Positions 1-11,689 of a DNA stretch of 64,000 bases are shown here, one piece after another (positions within the stretch are counted from its first letter, which is position 1; each line of letters opens with the position of its first letter). Source of the DNA: Prostheceraeus crozeri (Eukaryota > Platyhelminthes > Polycladida > Euryleptidae). Under the pieces are notes generated by a model. It searched no databases. It saw nothing but the letters and a program-made list of their open reading frames with translations, and was not told where the DNA came from. Where the stretch lies: contig CAJQUW010011506.1 of assembly GCA_907163375.1 (NCBI GenBank), positions 372,001 through 436,000 on the forward strand, written 5' to 3'. Both the position numbers and the translations under genes were made by a program.

Positions 1-195
1 AACGGGTATGAAAATGTCGTGTTATACTTCCGATGTAGAATTGTTGCAAATTTTGTATTTGGAACAGCTTCTTTCTCTAGTTAACCAAGCATAACCCTCT
101 TTTTAGGAAACCTATTTATCAATGTAACAAATACTTAAAACAAACAGCCTTACTGCCGCGTTTATTTGCATTTTTAATTCCTATGTATCGCTTAC
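1..195. other. Intron sequence left of the LRR exon
   Basis: Downstream (minus-strand sense) of the donor GTAAGC at 195-190. I see no coding exon or repeat here. The rest of the host gene lies beyond the left edge of the window. Confidence 0.5.
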
Positions 196-371
196 CATCA
201 AAGGAATAGCTGCTGCTTTGATGCCGTGTGGCCCGAGACCGTAATTGCTCATGTCTAGTGTGTCTTCTTCTCTCAGCTTTTGACCATATCGTGCTGATAT
301 TGGAGCTCCATATTTTCGACAAGCTTTGAAGTATGCTCTTTCTCCAGTTTTGTCATATTCTGGTGGTTTCT
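196..371 (-). CDS. Internal exon of an LRRC74A-like leucine-rich-repeat gene
   Basis: A 176-nt exon on the minus strand. It is preceded by a textbook acceptor, a run of T then ACAG, and followed by the donor GTAAGC. The frame enters with two bases (AG) of a split codon and leaves in phase 0. The 58 whole codons read KPPEYDKTGERAYFKACRKY, then a short linker, then LDMSNYGLGPHGIKAAAIPL. The last part matches the ribonuclease-inhibitor type of leucine-rich repeat. The order 'YxxAC, short Gly/Pro linker, GLGPxG' is, from memory, that of the start of the LRR region in LRRC74A-type proteins. Such proteins are usually thought of as intracellular LRR scaffolds with poorly known function. Two exons farther right on the same strand are phase-compatible. 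An alternative acceptor two bases later (AG at 371-370) would give phase 0. Family assignment is by recognition, not by search. Confidence 0.8.
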
Positions 372-912
372 CTGTAAAAAAAATAATGGAGTGATAGAAT
401 TCAGAGATGAGCAAAATCATTCTAAAAATGCAGCTTTATTGCAAGATTGGAGGCAATATTTCTGGTTAATTTACATTCTAACAAAAACCGTGTCATCCTG
501 GCAATAAACCATAATTTGTGGTAGCCTATTATTCTCATTGTTTAATGTATAGATCCTGATTGCTTTTGTACTTTAATATGATAATACTTCAAGAAAATTA
601 GTACCAGCTCGATGTAGCTGGCATTCCGGTGTTGTATAGAATTTCCTACGCATTTTGGTTTACGATGGGAAACAGAATAATAAAAAGATTTTCCGGTGGG
701 AAATAAATTCATAGATAGGTTTTCCACGACATGCTTATAGCTCGATTTTCCGATGATATAGATTTTCCTATTAATGTTGGCATATAACACTCATGTCTGT
801 TAACCACAGCAAAGCTACGGAAATTCAAACATCGTGAGAAAATGTAAATCACAGTTTATGTTGAGATTTAAAAGCACCAGACGGAAAATCGATAATGCAT
901 CCATTCTATGAT
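372..912. other. Intron, no recognised feature
   Basis: AT-rich intron sequence upstream of the LRR exon. Several short GATTTTCC/GGAAAATC motifs cluster between 690 and 930, running up to the palindrome that hosts the mariner element. No coding signal seen. Confidence 0.4.
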
Positions 913-933
913 GCATTTTCCTGCCGGAAAATA

Positions 934-2355
934 CAGGATGGATACCATGCCTTGTCCGATTTGTATGATATGAATAATGAAATGTCTTAATCAAATTCCT
1001 TGCTTATATTTGTATAAGATATCTATGTTTGCTCTTAAATTTAAAATTTCTTACGGTTCGCAATCATCCAGTGATATTTGCGGTTTCAAATTCTACTAAG
1101 TTAATTCAAAATTTCAAATCGCACGTACAATTTTATTATACACGCCGCTCAATACAGGTGCTTCACTTTATAACGAAATGAAAAGCGTCGAACGAAATGC
1201 TAGACTGGTTGCTTAGTGTATAGCTTACGGAAACAGCGAACATGCAAGAAGACGCTATTTTGAGGAATATTGGAGAAGAAGCACCTGATGGAAGAACAGT
1301 CAGACGATGGTCCGACAAGTTCCTTAACAACGGTTCCATCTTGCCTTGATCCAGCTCAGGAAATCGTACTTCTCGCGTATTGAATGAGAAGAAGGATTCG
1401 ATCGTGAGCGCCATTATGGACAACCCTCGTACATCACAACTAGTGATCGCAAAGGATGTCGGAGTTTCACATAGGACAGTCGGGAAAACTCTGAAGGAGA
1501 ATGGATATAAACCATACAAGGTTCATCAGATGCCGCAAATTTTCGACCATGACGAAGAGGCAAGACTTGTTTTTTGTCAAGCCATCCTTCGAAAGAACAG
1601 TGAAGAGAGTTCATGATCTAACAAAATCATCTTCATCGATGAGTGCACATTTAACATGTCCGGTCGAGTAAATCATCACAATGATTTCTAGTACGCGACA
1701 GACAATCCTCATGTTTATGACGAGGTACCCATAAGGTCAAAAGGCCTGACCGTTTTCGTCGCGATATCATTTAATGGTATTATAGCAGTGGACATCAGTG
1801 AATAAACCATGACAAGTGATCGCTACTGTGACATTCTGACCGAGAAAGTGTTCCCCGTTCTTGCTCTCCGGTCTCACCGCACCTCTTTGTTTCAACAAGA
1901 TGGTGCTCCACCCCATTTTAGCACCCAGACAAGGAACTTGCTCAACGATTGGTTGAAAAATCGATGTATTGGAAGGGGTGGTCCAATTCCGTGGCCCGCC
2001 AGATCTCCCAACCTCACTATCTTCGATTTCTGTCTGTGGGATAATGTCCAGAATAAAGTGTATTCGTTCAGCTTCGAAAGCAATAAATAACTCAAACTGC
2101 AAATTGAGAAGGAACTCAAGGACATTCTTACATCCATGATAAGAAAATCATATAGGAAGTTTATTCGTCGATGTGAACTTTGTGTGGAACAAAATGGCGG
2201 TCATTTTCAAACTTTATTGTAGGCATTATTGTAACATGATTTTTCGAATGCCTATGATTCATGTTAGTTTAATAAATACAATTTAGCTAATAGTCGCTGG
2301 AAAACTTTTCGTTTTTTTCTGAAAACATATCAAACTAGGTATGGTATCCACCCTG
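934..2355 (+). mobile_element. Mariner-like DNA transposon, decayed
   Basis: Terminal inverted repeats begin CAGGATGGATACCATGCC at the left and CAGGGTGGATACCATACC (reverse complement) at the right. Both are bordered by TA (932-933 and 2356-2357), the target duplication of the Tc1/mariner superfamily. The element is 1,422 bp and carries a broken transposase on the plus strand. It lies inside the proposed intron of the host gene. Ends and TA are seen directly; superfamily assignment rests on the transposase motifs and TA. Confidence 0.88.
1216..2222 (+). pseudogene. Mariner transposase pseudogene (D..41..D type)
   Basis: Several frames carry pieces of one transposase. An N-terminal helix-turn-helix begins YGNSEHARRRYFEEYW, then changes frame near 1280 to GRTVRRWSDKFLNNGSI. 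A second helix-turn-helix lies at 1380-1600. The first catalytic Asp is in FIDECTF near 1635. An in-frame stop follows near 1690 and another just before 1809. The second Asp is in FQQDGAPPHF near 1893 and the third in SPNLTIFDFCLW near 2030. By my count 41 residues separate the second and third Asp, as in DD41D-class mariner-like elements. The usual Asp of the SPDL motif is Asn here. Stops and frameshifts rule out function. Related proteins are widespread in animals as SETMAR/Tc3-like annotations. Confidence 0.85.
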
Positions 2356-2375
2356 TATATTAGGCAGGAAAATGC

Positions 2376-5300
2376 AAATCATGACACCGGTGAATCGAAT
2401 GTGCATAATGTTTGACCCCTCAACTAAATCGACTCAATGATATTCACATCTCATATTCCCCATGACAAGCGTTTTATTTCGTCACAAATTTCCAAGTTTG
2501 CAACAGTTTGATTAGTGCTTGCCAGTTTGAAGCCAGATTTTCAGCAGGCATAGTTAACAGTTAACGAAGGCTTCGGTTGAAGATATGTGCTCAGTTTAGT
2601 AAAGCTTTATTCGAGTTCCAAAAATTTCTCCTGTCATAATGAAACACTATGGTTTTATAAAAGTAGTAGTTGTAAATGTGTGGTGAAGCTAGCGTACCCA
2701 AAACATACTACGCTATGAAGCGTCTTGAGATCACGGAGGGAATCAACCCTCTCCATATCCGATTAACTCATAAAATATTACACCGAATCACACGAATTAC
2801 TCTACATGCGGTGCAGCATATGTAGGGTGCGAAATGTCTCATTTATTTGCTATGACTCACTCACCTTCGTACTAATAATAGCAATTTAAAATTTAAAATC
2901 GCCAGGTTTGACAGACTTTTGATGAAATTGGCTATAAATCTCCTTTATGATTCCTGTATTTTTGAATATTTGTGAATATATACTTCAGCCAAGCTGGCTG
3001 AATGTGTTGAGAAACTGCTCTGAGCACAAAAATAATTGACTACCTCAATTCTCATACGATGATGAAAATCATCCCAGCAGCCATTTATAATAGAATATAA
3101 TGCTTACTAATTCAAATTATTAATTGAAGTAGTCCTAATGAGGACTGATGGCGTTCTCCAATCCGCAAGTGTACAGGTACAATGCTACTGTGACCATTGG
3201 ATTAATCAGTTCTTAAAGAACTCAATGTAGCTTTCTCGTGGCAACGAATTAAAATTGATCAGCTTTGGCCCAATATCTGGTAAAAGTGGAAATCTTAAGA
3301 TTTGTAACACTACTCATTCTTGCTGTTAATATACTAATACCATAGATTCCAAACACTGCCGCATACATGTTCAAAACAGACGTCTAATATACCTTACCGA
3401 CTACAGATGCAGGTAGTGGAAATACAATGGGACAATGGTCATCATAGGGTAAGGAAATTAAAAATGGATGTTATAAAACAACAGGAAAAACAACAACGAT
3501 GGATAAAAATTGGAAAAGTGGAGGTAAAACATGGAAATACAATAATGCTACTACACCGATTCTGACACTACACATGGTGGATAATGGTAATAGTGGATAA
3601 GTGGAAAGTGGACAATGGAGGCAAACAATAGAACTATAATGACACTCTACTACACCGAAAGCAACGAAATTATACACACTATACCTAAGACTAAATATGG
3701 AAAATACTATTTCTTCACTTGAATTTGTTATCGCCAGTTTCTTAATCCGCCTATAATACTGTACTTCATGTAATCCCACATATCTTCATTTGCTCTTCAT
3801 TTGAAATACAATACATCGATCACTACTTCAGCTACCGATTAAGGGATATAAAACATAATACTGCAGTCCGTCAGTCATCAGCAGGTACTCGTCTAGTTGT
3901 GTTTCGACCCCTACAGCAAGGACCCCTACATCAAGGAATACAGCAAAGGAAATGTGGAAGCTTTCTTTAAAAGCAAGCATTAGAATGTATCTGTGAAAAG
4001 GTGTTCGACATTTCCAAGCACCTTTAAATATGATTCTAAGGAAGAAGGACGACGACTTGCAGATACCCTCAGAATTTAAATGACTAGGAAAAGACAAAAC
4101 AATTGCTAATATCGATAATGAATGACTTGCCACTACCGCAAAGCATTTTGTTAAGTAGAGTTAACAAAACATTTGAATTTCCAATGTTCTATTCGATGTC
4201 TATGGTGTAGAAGATGATCAGATTATGATTCAAAGACTTACATCGCCATAACATGCAACAATATATTGAAAATCGATGCGTTTCGCTGAAAGTTATTGCA
4301 CAAAATGTTAGCAAAAATATCACAAAATTCCAGCTTGCGACAAAAATGTCTTTCAAAATAGATAGTATATTTGACATTCCACAGAGCTAAGTAAAGATTT
4401 CTGGAAAAAAATCGGATGATGCACTAAAGCTAAGTCACAACAGCGCAGGTCAGGACCACAAAACAAATACAACAGGGGCAAACGCCCCCTTTCCCCGGCA
4501 TAGAAAGAGTTAATTTGTGAGCTGCCCCCCGAAAATACATTTGACTCTCGGTAATAAGCTTCCGTAGAGTGTGACTAGAGCATTTCTGCTGATCCTTGAT
4601 TCCCGTCTTTTAATATGTTGATGTTGTCTTTAAATAGCAACAGCAAAGGCAACACTGCAAGGTGTTATGCATGCTATTTAATTTTTGGCATATGTTCACC
4701 TTTTCTAACTAAATACCCATTTTGTTCTTCAAAAATATTATCAACGTATCTGCAATAATTTGAATTAAGAGCAAGTAGGGTAGTATACTTGTATTTACAT
4801 TATACTTCAGATTTTGGAGTGTATCATGGAGTAAGCATATAGTAGATGGAGTGTCAACTAAAAAATGTTGGCGGACAGTGAAAATCTTTGCGACGTATGT
4901 CAAAAGATTCGGCCTTTTTCGGAGATTGCGAGCCAGAGGTCTAAAAAACATTTGATCAATTTTTAAAAGGTTCAAGTATTCTGCTCAAGTGTCCATAGGT
5001 TTAGTGGTACTTAAATCAAGTCAGCTTCCAGGCTGAGAAGAACATATTGGATGGAATACCAACTACTATGTTTTCTGAAGTAATAGGCCCTAATCGATGT
5101 GGAAAACAAATTGTTCGCAAAATACATGCTTATGAATCCAATGTCAACCGAATACGAAAATCTACAACCTGCATCAAGATCCATGTACGAAACATAAACG
5201 AAATTACTGTCTTTTGAACTCTGAACGTGATGACTTTTTAGCACTAAACTAGGAGTTGCTGGAGAAAACATGATTTCAAGTCAATGAAAAACTGCTTTTT

Positions 5301-6409
5301 TTCATACATTGCACAAACTTTTCCATCGCCCATCAGCAAAGCTTAATTTCCCATGAAATTGAAAATATTTTAGTTATCTCAACTTCGGTAATGCCAGCTG
5401 TCTGGCTTTTTAATTGAAGCTGTACAAAGTTCTGCAATTTCCTTTTGAATGGAAAAATTATGTTCAGTAGAATGAATTGGCTGATTCTAAATTTTTATAG
5501 CTTTGTTTCAAAGTTGGAAATAGAACGAAATAATGCATCTGCTTTTCGTCCAATGATCATTTATAATCACCCTTATTGCTGAAATGAAGGGCAAATGCCA
5601 TTAGAGTAATGTACCGTCTAGACATGCACCACAAGGAGTAATGGAAGAAGTTTCTCTGTCTGTTAATGTCATTTTCTTTATACTGTTAAGCCGTGATCAA
5701 ATATCCCTCACTTGCGAGCAGAGATAGAATAATATTTATGATGCTTCATAAATCTTGTGTGCACAGCTTCAATCAACGTGTCCAGAGATTACATTAGGAA
5801 TGTAAGCAATTTACTAGATTCATTTTCCCCAAAAGCTTGTCACGCTTTCAGTCTAAATTTTTGGACATGCATGTATGTGACAAAATTATCATCTTTATTT
5901 TAATATTCATCATTTTAGATTTAATCGTCAATTTTGGAATGAATACCTTACATTAGTAAAGCAGGCCCTCTATATTAAAACATAATCTTTCATACTTTTG
6001 CGAGCATGATTATTCATCTTCCATATTAGTTCTTGTCTTCATATTCTGCGTTACGTTGACGACAATTATTTAAAGGACTCTGAATGACGACAAAAACATT
6101 TCGTTTGAAGTATCATGTATTTCAAACCTGTTGTTATTATAAAGTGAACAAACCTGTCAGTAATACAGCCAAACGCGTTTTAAATATTATCTGTGGCATT
6201 AAAAATTGATCATTGGATATTGAGTCTATTTCGGACACTGTCCACATCTTTCCTCAAGAACAAAAATGAGCTCATCAACAGATAAACTTCTCAAAAACGG
6301 CCAGAAATTGAACCAGACGTACACATGGTCATTGACTCTATTGCAAGAATTAACGCTTAATAAATGCTCTAATTTTAGTCTGCTTTTGAATTTTTGAATG
6401 ATTCAAAAA
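2376..6409. other. Intron, mostly unassigned; purine-rich patch
   Basis: I recognise no gene. Between about 3415 and 3640 there is a purine-rich degenerate repeat of GTGGA/ATGG/GGAAA words, with the clearest run at 3569-3620. At 4175-4205 there is a 31-bp word that recurs at about 33,802 with two differences. Short reading frames here lack family motifs and splice context. Confidence 0.4.
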
Positions 6410-6890
6410 TCAATAATTGACAAGTAAGTAAGAATATATCAATACAATCAAGGGTTTTCCTTGTAAAACCCAGTCATTGTAAAGCATTTCGCTAACCGTC
6501 TTTAAGCTTGCAAGCACAGTATTAAAAATATATGGTCCCAAAACAGATCGATGTAAAGATGACTTCACTGACAAGGATATAAATACGAACGCTTTGTGTG
6601 CGATTTGAAAAGAGTAATTGAACAAAGTTTGTAAAAAATTGCTGTAGATTGCAGTGAACTGGACGAGAAATAGAAGCGTGGTGATCTAATCCATCAAATG
6701 CCTTTGTCAAATCGTGTGCCAGTAGTTGTATTCCTTGCACACTATCTTTGTCAAGTACATGTATAACTGCGATGCGTTCATGAAGAGAATAACAACTGTT
6801 GCTGTCGAAGTATTGCTCTTTCCATTGTCTGAGAGACTCCAAGTGCTTTTCCAAGATCAGCTTTGAAGTGGTTTACGAACACCGGCGTGC
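6410..6890 (-). pseudogene. Non-LTR retrotransposon RT fragment
   Basis: Two overlapping minus-strand frames carry reverse-transcriptase blocks. The first includes RIAVIHVLDKDSVQGIQLLA, then HDLTKAFDGLDHH (RT motif A, normally DFSKAFDxVDH), and then LFSNRTQSVRI (normally FLSNRxQxV). A frame change leads to SVLGPYIFNT, the remnant of the PQGSVLGPLLF block. The order matches CR1/jockey/I-type RTs. The YADD block is not visible, and frame changes show it is a fossil. Clade assignment would need a tree. Confidence 0.72.
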
Positions 6891-8754
6891 GACAGCATTC
6901 ATTTCTTTTTGTATTAAGCTGTGTAATTTATATGTATGTTGATTTTATATTCTCTTTTTGAACTCTATCAATGTTTTTCTTTTCATTACTTTTATTTTAT
7001 AATCTCTATTGCGCATAACGGTCTTCTAATCGGCAATTTTCTATCTCTATTGTGCTTATGCTATCAACGCGTGCGTCATTTCTGTGTTACTGTGTGATTT
7101 TCATTCTGAATAAAGACACTATTATTGGCCGTTTACATGTATTTTATTACTATATATATTTATATTATTATATATTATTATATTGGCCATTTTGTGTGAT
7201 TTCTGTATGCTTTCTGTATGATCACCTAAAGCGGAAAACTGTAGCTGGTGGACCACACGTAGCCGCGAGATGAATTCGTGCAATTCTCTGGTGTCGGTGA
7301 TGGCCTCTGAACTAAAATCATAATCTGATTGATGCAATGATTAATATCATAATTTCGAAATCTCTTGGCCAGAACAGAAGCAAACTCTTTGAAAAAGACG
7401 ACTACTACAGAGTTTTAAAAGAACTGCTATATATAGGCTTACAATGGAAACAATGCAGTTATATCAGTTCATGCCGTCACCGTAAATGTTTCAGAAGAAA
7501 CAAATTTCCAGGTTTCAGAGCATTTGCAGGAAAGACAGAGGGAAGTTTGACTCAACATAACGATTTGTGAATAGTGTCAACGGTACTTTCGAGACAAACT
7601 TCATGGGATCTCTGTTTCGATCCACCTCCACCGAAGAAAAATTAGAAAAAGGTTTCAGGATGGCAGCGACATCTCTAAAATCTGACTTCTTCAATTCAGC
7701 GATAGAATCTTCATAGTATGCCTAAACTTTTCATGAATGAATTTATATAGTTATCTATCATATTGCACTGAGCTACAGGGCATTGAGCATTTCTTGGAAG
7801 ACTTTTCCGAGTCATTTGGGTTTTTTAATCAAGACTTTAAATTTTGTGACATTTACTGTCCGTCAAAAGTCCTTGCACCCCTCAGAAAATCAAAGTCTAC
7901 ATTGTTTCTATTAGTTGCTACCACATAATTAGATTCATCTGCGCGCGCTTCGGTTTCCTAGAAAGGAAGGGTTATATGTAACCCAAATATCGAAATGGCA
8001 CATCACAGAATTAGACAACTTGTTCCTTCTCGAATGGATAATTCGTGTATCGCTAGCTATTGGAAATGGCAAACAATAAGCTGTCAGCAGAGGACACCAG
8101 AGACACCAGAGAGATGCGTGCGTGCTGTGATATCACTTCGCACACACCAAAACACACATCGCCTGGCTAACATTCGATTCAGCGTATGCACTATACAGTG
8201 AGAAATGCCTAGGAGAGGATGTGAAATCATCAAGTGAACTAATTTTCGTACGCCTGCTACTTTTTTAATAATGATCGGAAGGGCCAACATTATGGAGAAA
8301 ACTTGTGGGCAATGATCTGAATTCTTCGAATCTGAAGGAATTTTGGCAATCGAAGCACTTTGCTGGAATCCGCAAGCGACGCACGACTTTTTCCTATCTC
8401 AGTAAGGTATAAGGAATTCCTTTTTGTCCACTTAATAGGTTCCTCGATGTGCCGTCAATTTCGTATTAATCACACTTCTAGCAACGCTACAAATACTAAA
8501 TAGTGACACTATGTGAAAAGGCTTGTGTGTGTGGACATAAAGTTCCCCACTATAACCATCATATTGCGCGTGAACTGGCTATAAAACACTGCCCAGAAAC
8601 AACAGTGGTCAAATCAAAACTATGAGGTGTAAACAACTTCTTGTCTAATCGAAACGAAATACAATGAAAAATGAGACATGCATGTGACAAAATGTACATG
8701 TAAATTTACAAATCGACGTATTCTGTGCCTAGTGCTGCATCAGAATCAAAATTT
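6891..8754. other. Intron, AT microsatellite, otherwise nothing seen
   Basis: An AT-rich simple-sequence patch (TAT/TATATTAT words) lies at about 7141-7183. Short frames at 7337-7570 and 7995-8201 have no recognisable motifs or convincing splice signals. Confidence 0.4.
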
Positions 8755-9510
8755 TCTGTACTTCGTGTCCCCGCATTTGAACTGCAATGACATTGTCACA
8801 GCGAAAGAGCATGGGCCAAATGACAAGACGAATACTGTTCTGAAGATTGTTGCTCCATTCTTTCTGGAAAAAGAACGTTGCTTTGAGATACGCCCACCGA
8901 GCTCATTCATCTCAAACGTGTTCAATAAGATTGAAATCGGGACTGACTGCTACTCGATCATCCCCATGTGAGTAAAGTCCTCGTTTTGCAGGTGGGACCA
9001 TTCAATATCAGTAGATCGGATTTCTCGTTCCAGACGATACACCTGTCCAGACAATTACTAATCTACAATTACCATCAATCGCGACGCTCTCGATTTGGGA
9101 CGACAGGACCATTGAGTGTTTCTTTTTTCTCAAATCCCACGATCGACCATCTGTACGATGAACTTAGAAGCCGCTTTCGTCAGTGAAGATGATCTGAAGC
9201 CATACTTGACCGGTAGACCATGAGAATTGCTGCCATGCTCGCAACAAACGAGCAAGCGCTAGTTAGAGAAAGAAATTTGATCAAACAGTAACTGTGAAGA
9301 TCGGCATCATGAAGACGTCTGTCTACCTATGGATGACTCACGAACAAGTCTTTGTAATTCTGGAGTGATGCTTGAAAAGAAAGGATCAATGCATCAATGC
9401 GAGGGTGAGAGTGCATTGAGTGAGAATCAAAGAATGATAATGCGCCACCGGATCTCTTCGGTTAAGTCGTCCAGCATGACTACTGACTAAGGTCTGACCA
9501 CAGTTTGTGC
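8755..9510 (-). pseudogene. Eroded Tc1/mariner-type transposase
   Basis: Reading the minus strand from 9510 leftward, frames carry RWRIIIL (start of the first helix-turn-helix), then TPELQRLVRESS, then IFTDESGF near 9195, which is the first catalytic Asp block. VIVWTGVSSGTRNPIY near 9050 corresponds to the usual V-W-G-G-I block. Near 8935 SPDFNLIEHV carries the catalytic Glu, followed by the EEWNN-like block KEWSNN near 8860. The block with the second Asp (normally QQDNARPH) is absent between about 8940 and 8990, so there is a deletion as well as frameshifts and stops. Clearly dead. I could not find its terminal repeats. Confidence 0.75.
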
Positions 9511-10422
9511 TTTCATTGTTCTTGATTTCATTTGCGTGTGAGTGGCATTTACAACAAATCAACGAAACTTAATGAAATTTATTGTTGTTGTTTTAGTGAA
9601 GAATTGCGTAAAATTCCGATTTTTTCTGCGGTAAAAAAACTACCTGCTGTGTTGCAGATTTTTCTTAACTTTCTTGGCTGCAAAGACTTTGACCCAGATT
9701 ATGGGCGCACTTGCATAAATACTTAAAAAATGTGTTTCCATCATGAATTTATGACTGATATAATGCGATCATTTTTATGCTGCGAAACTTAAGGCCCTAA
9801 GCGTTCATCGGATCCTAGTTGGTCCACATGAATTTTAAATAGTGCCCATCTCTGATATAAAACAATATCATTTTCAAAATTTTGCGCATTTTTTCAAACC
9901 GTATCTAACAATCATTCGCTCCCTTTCAATCCATTTTCCATATTATGTCGCCTGTGGTTGTTGTGTTTGTTTGAAGCGACAGAATGCCTCGAAGATGACA
10001 TGAGAACTGCTTAAACAACTCTGTTGGATAACGACTTTCCTTTGCTTCTTCTATTGATAAATTCATATTGAATAATTTATTCAACATGCAATTGAAGATG
10101 GTTGCTGATAGCGTCCGAAGCATATTAACATCAACATCTAATGCCTCATCAACCATGTGCTTTCTTGTGCTGCATTTGATGACATCGAATTTATGCGAAA
10201 TATCAAATCAAAATTTTCATAACAATCATTTTTGAAGTTAAGTTACTAATACGGGACTTTGCATTAACCCCGTCAGCGGCTCAGCCGAGTAATTCATCTT
10301 TAACATACGTCTTACATGTCTAAACTTGGTACAATCAGTAAAAACAGAAATCTGTGAATTTCTAGCGATGTCGGTTTTATATGCACGGCAATTTATGCTA
10401 CATTCTCAGTTACAGAATTTAC
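9511..10422. other. Intron, nothing recognised
   Basis: No gene, repeat pair or RNA gene recognised between the eroded transposase and the next proposed exon. Confidence 0.4.
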
Positions 10423-10585
10423 CTGTCAAATCAAGGACTGTTTCTAGATCCTCCGGCCTTTTCCTTCCTCCAGCGGTCGAATGAACAGTAGAAGTTAAAC
10501 CAAGTTTTCTCGAGGACTTTCCACTCAATAGAGACAGTGATGTGTAAGATCGTTTCATGGGAGAGGGAGCTCCCGACCGTAAAAA
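10423..10585 (-). CDS. Candidate internal exon of the LRR gene
   Basis: A 163-nt minus-strand segment bounded by a good acceptor (pyrimidine-rich, ending CACTTGCAG, with AG at 10587-10586) and the donor ACAG|GTAAAT (GT at 10422-10421). It enters in phase 0 and leaves with one base of a split codon. That is exactly what the LRR exon at 371-196 needs: G + AG gives Glu. The 54 codons are rich in Ser, Arg, Lys and Leu, for example SPMKRSYTSLSLLSGKSSRK and later GGRKRPEDLETVLDLT. No known domain; it reads like a disordered, possibly phosphorylated linker. Codon choice and GC content are higher than in the surrounding intron. It lies on the same strand between the two other proposed exons. Membership of the gene is inferred from phase, strand and order, not from transcripts. 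Confidence 0.6.
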
Positions 10586-10799
10586 CTGCAAGTGATGGGT
10601 AAAGTCAAAATCTCATCGAAATTCAACAGTATTTCGAAATGCAATATTCAATGTTACTTTATTTTACTTTCTATATTGCTTTAACAAAAAGACTCCACGC
10701 CACTTGTCAGTAAGATTCCATCTCAAACCATCTGACATATCATGATTAGGGCGAGATTCATACAGATAATAAAGGACTCCCTTAAAAACATTGTCAACC
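10586..10799. other. Intron spacer
   Basis: Between the acceptor of the middle exon and the first recognisable reverse-transcriptase sequence. It contains the pyrimidine tract of the acceptor; nothing else recognised. Confidence 0.4.
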
Positions 10800-11360
10800 A
10801 TCATTAGAAAATGAAACAATGAAACGCCCAATGTCTTTGTGCTTCGTAGATTTATCAAATGCGTTTGATTCTACTCCCAAAAAGCGATTGATTGATAAAT
10901 TGAAACGCTTGATACCTGAATGCAACCATATATCATCATAGTAAAGCCTATGATAAACAAAGAATACAAGGTACTTTTTGGTGGCAACGGGACACAATCC
11001 TTCAAACTTGAAAATGGAATTTCCCAAGGTGACGCTTTATCACCAAATTTATTCAGTATTTATGAAAAAGATTTAATTCATATCTTAAATGCTGACAAAA
11101 GCAAAAGTGACTCAATAAAAATATTTGATTTTGAGATATTATCACTGATTTATTCAGATGATATACTGTCAATGAGTGAGGGCAAGCGGTGCTTGGGTGA
11201 TCAAATTGCAACGCTTTACAAATTTAATTCAGAAAATGGACTTAGCATCAATCATGACGAGATTAGGATTATGACTCATAATATCAGCACTAAATTGAGT
11301 AAATTAGATATCAATCTTAATAGCAGAAAGGTGCCCATTGAGGTTGTTGGCATGTCTTCA
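10800..11360 (+). pseudogene. Non-LTR retrotransposon RT domain (broken element, part 1)
   Basis: At about 10830 one frame reads LCFVDLSNAFDST, the RT motif A with its catalytic Asp. It hits a stop near 10938, and another frame takes over with FKLENGISQGDALSPNLFSI (motif B). Next comes LIYSDDIL near 11155, the YxDD active-site block in variant YSDD. The long frame ends near 11430. Later parts of the same element continue at 11690-12180 and 13289-13690. Between them sit two insertions. Catalytic residues survive but at least one frameshift breaks the protein. No upstream endonuclease is visible, so the copy is probably 5' truncated, as most non-LTR copies are. Confidence 0.85.
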
Positions 11361-11590
11361 GGAATAATAATAATAAGTAGTATTTATATAACGCATTGCC
11401 CAAAAGACTCAGAGCGGAGCAAATCAATGTAAAATTATACAAGCAAATGTGATCAAGTCAATGAAAGTAGATGTTTCTTCAAAAAACGTTTAAAGCGGGA
11501 AAAGGGTTTGGTCGATCGCAATCCACGTGGCAAGTCATTCCACCAAAGAGAGGCTTGTGAAGTAGACGCTCTGTCAGCCGAAATTTGGCT
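11361..11590. repeat. Widespread TATTTATATAACGC-type repeat fragment
   Basis: Starts with an AAT microsatellite (11361-11376), then TATTTATATAACGCATTGCC. Near 11497 come GGGTTTGGTCGATCGCAATC and GGCAAGTCATTCCACCAAAG, then GACGCTCTGTCAGCC. From memory this order (microsatellite, TATTTATATAGCGC, 'GGxGxGxGTTCCA', 'GAAxGCTCTGTC') recurs in many animal genomes as the end of an abundant retroelement-related repeat. Here it interrupts the non-LTR element. The right boundary is vague, somewhere between 11590 and 11690. Confidence 0.55.
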
Positions 11591-11689
11591 TTTGAATGCT
11601 GGAATATTTAAAACTTTAATACTTTTTTTTACTTTAATAATTTTTTAATACTTTTGAAATGCTGACGCTATCGAACATAAATGCTATCC

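Larger units (their letters stand above)
913..2375. repeat. 13-bp palindrome split by a mariner insertion
   Basis: GCATTTTCCTGCC at 913-925 and its exact reverse complement at 2363-2375 flank the mariner element. Removing the element and one TA would leave a hairpin of two 13-bp arms around a short AT-rich loop. Similarity continues outward with a two-base gap (TGAT on the left, ATCATG on the right). The mariner therefore seems to have inserted into the loop of an older foldback. Confidence 0.7.

Noticed and set aside
8678..8971. Plus-strand open frame of 97 codons
   Set aside because: It is the antisense of the eroded Tc1/mariner transposase, whose SPDFNLIEHV and KEWSNN blocks read on the minus strand.
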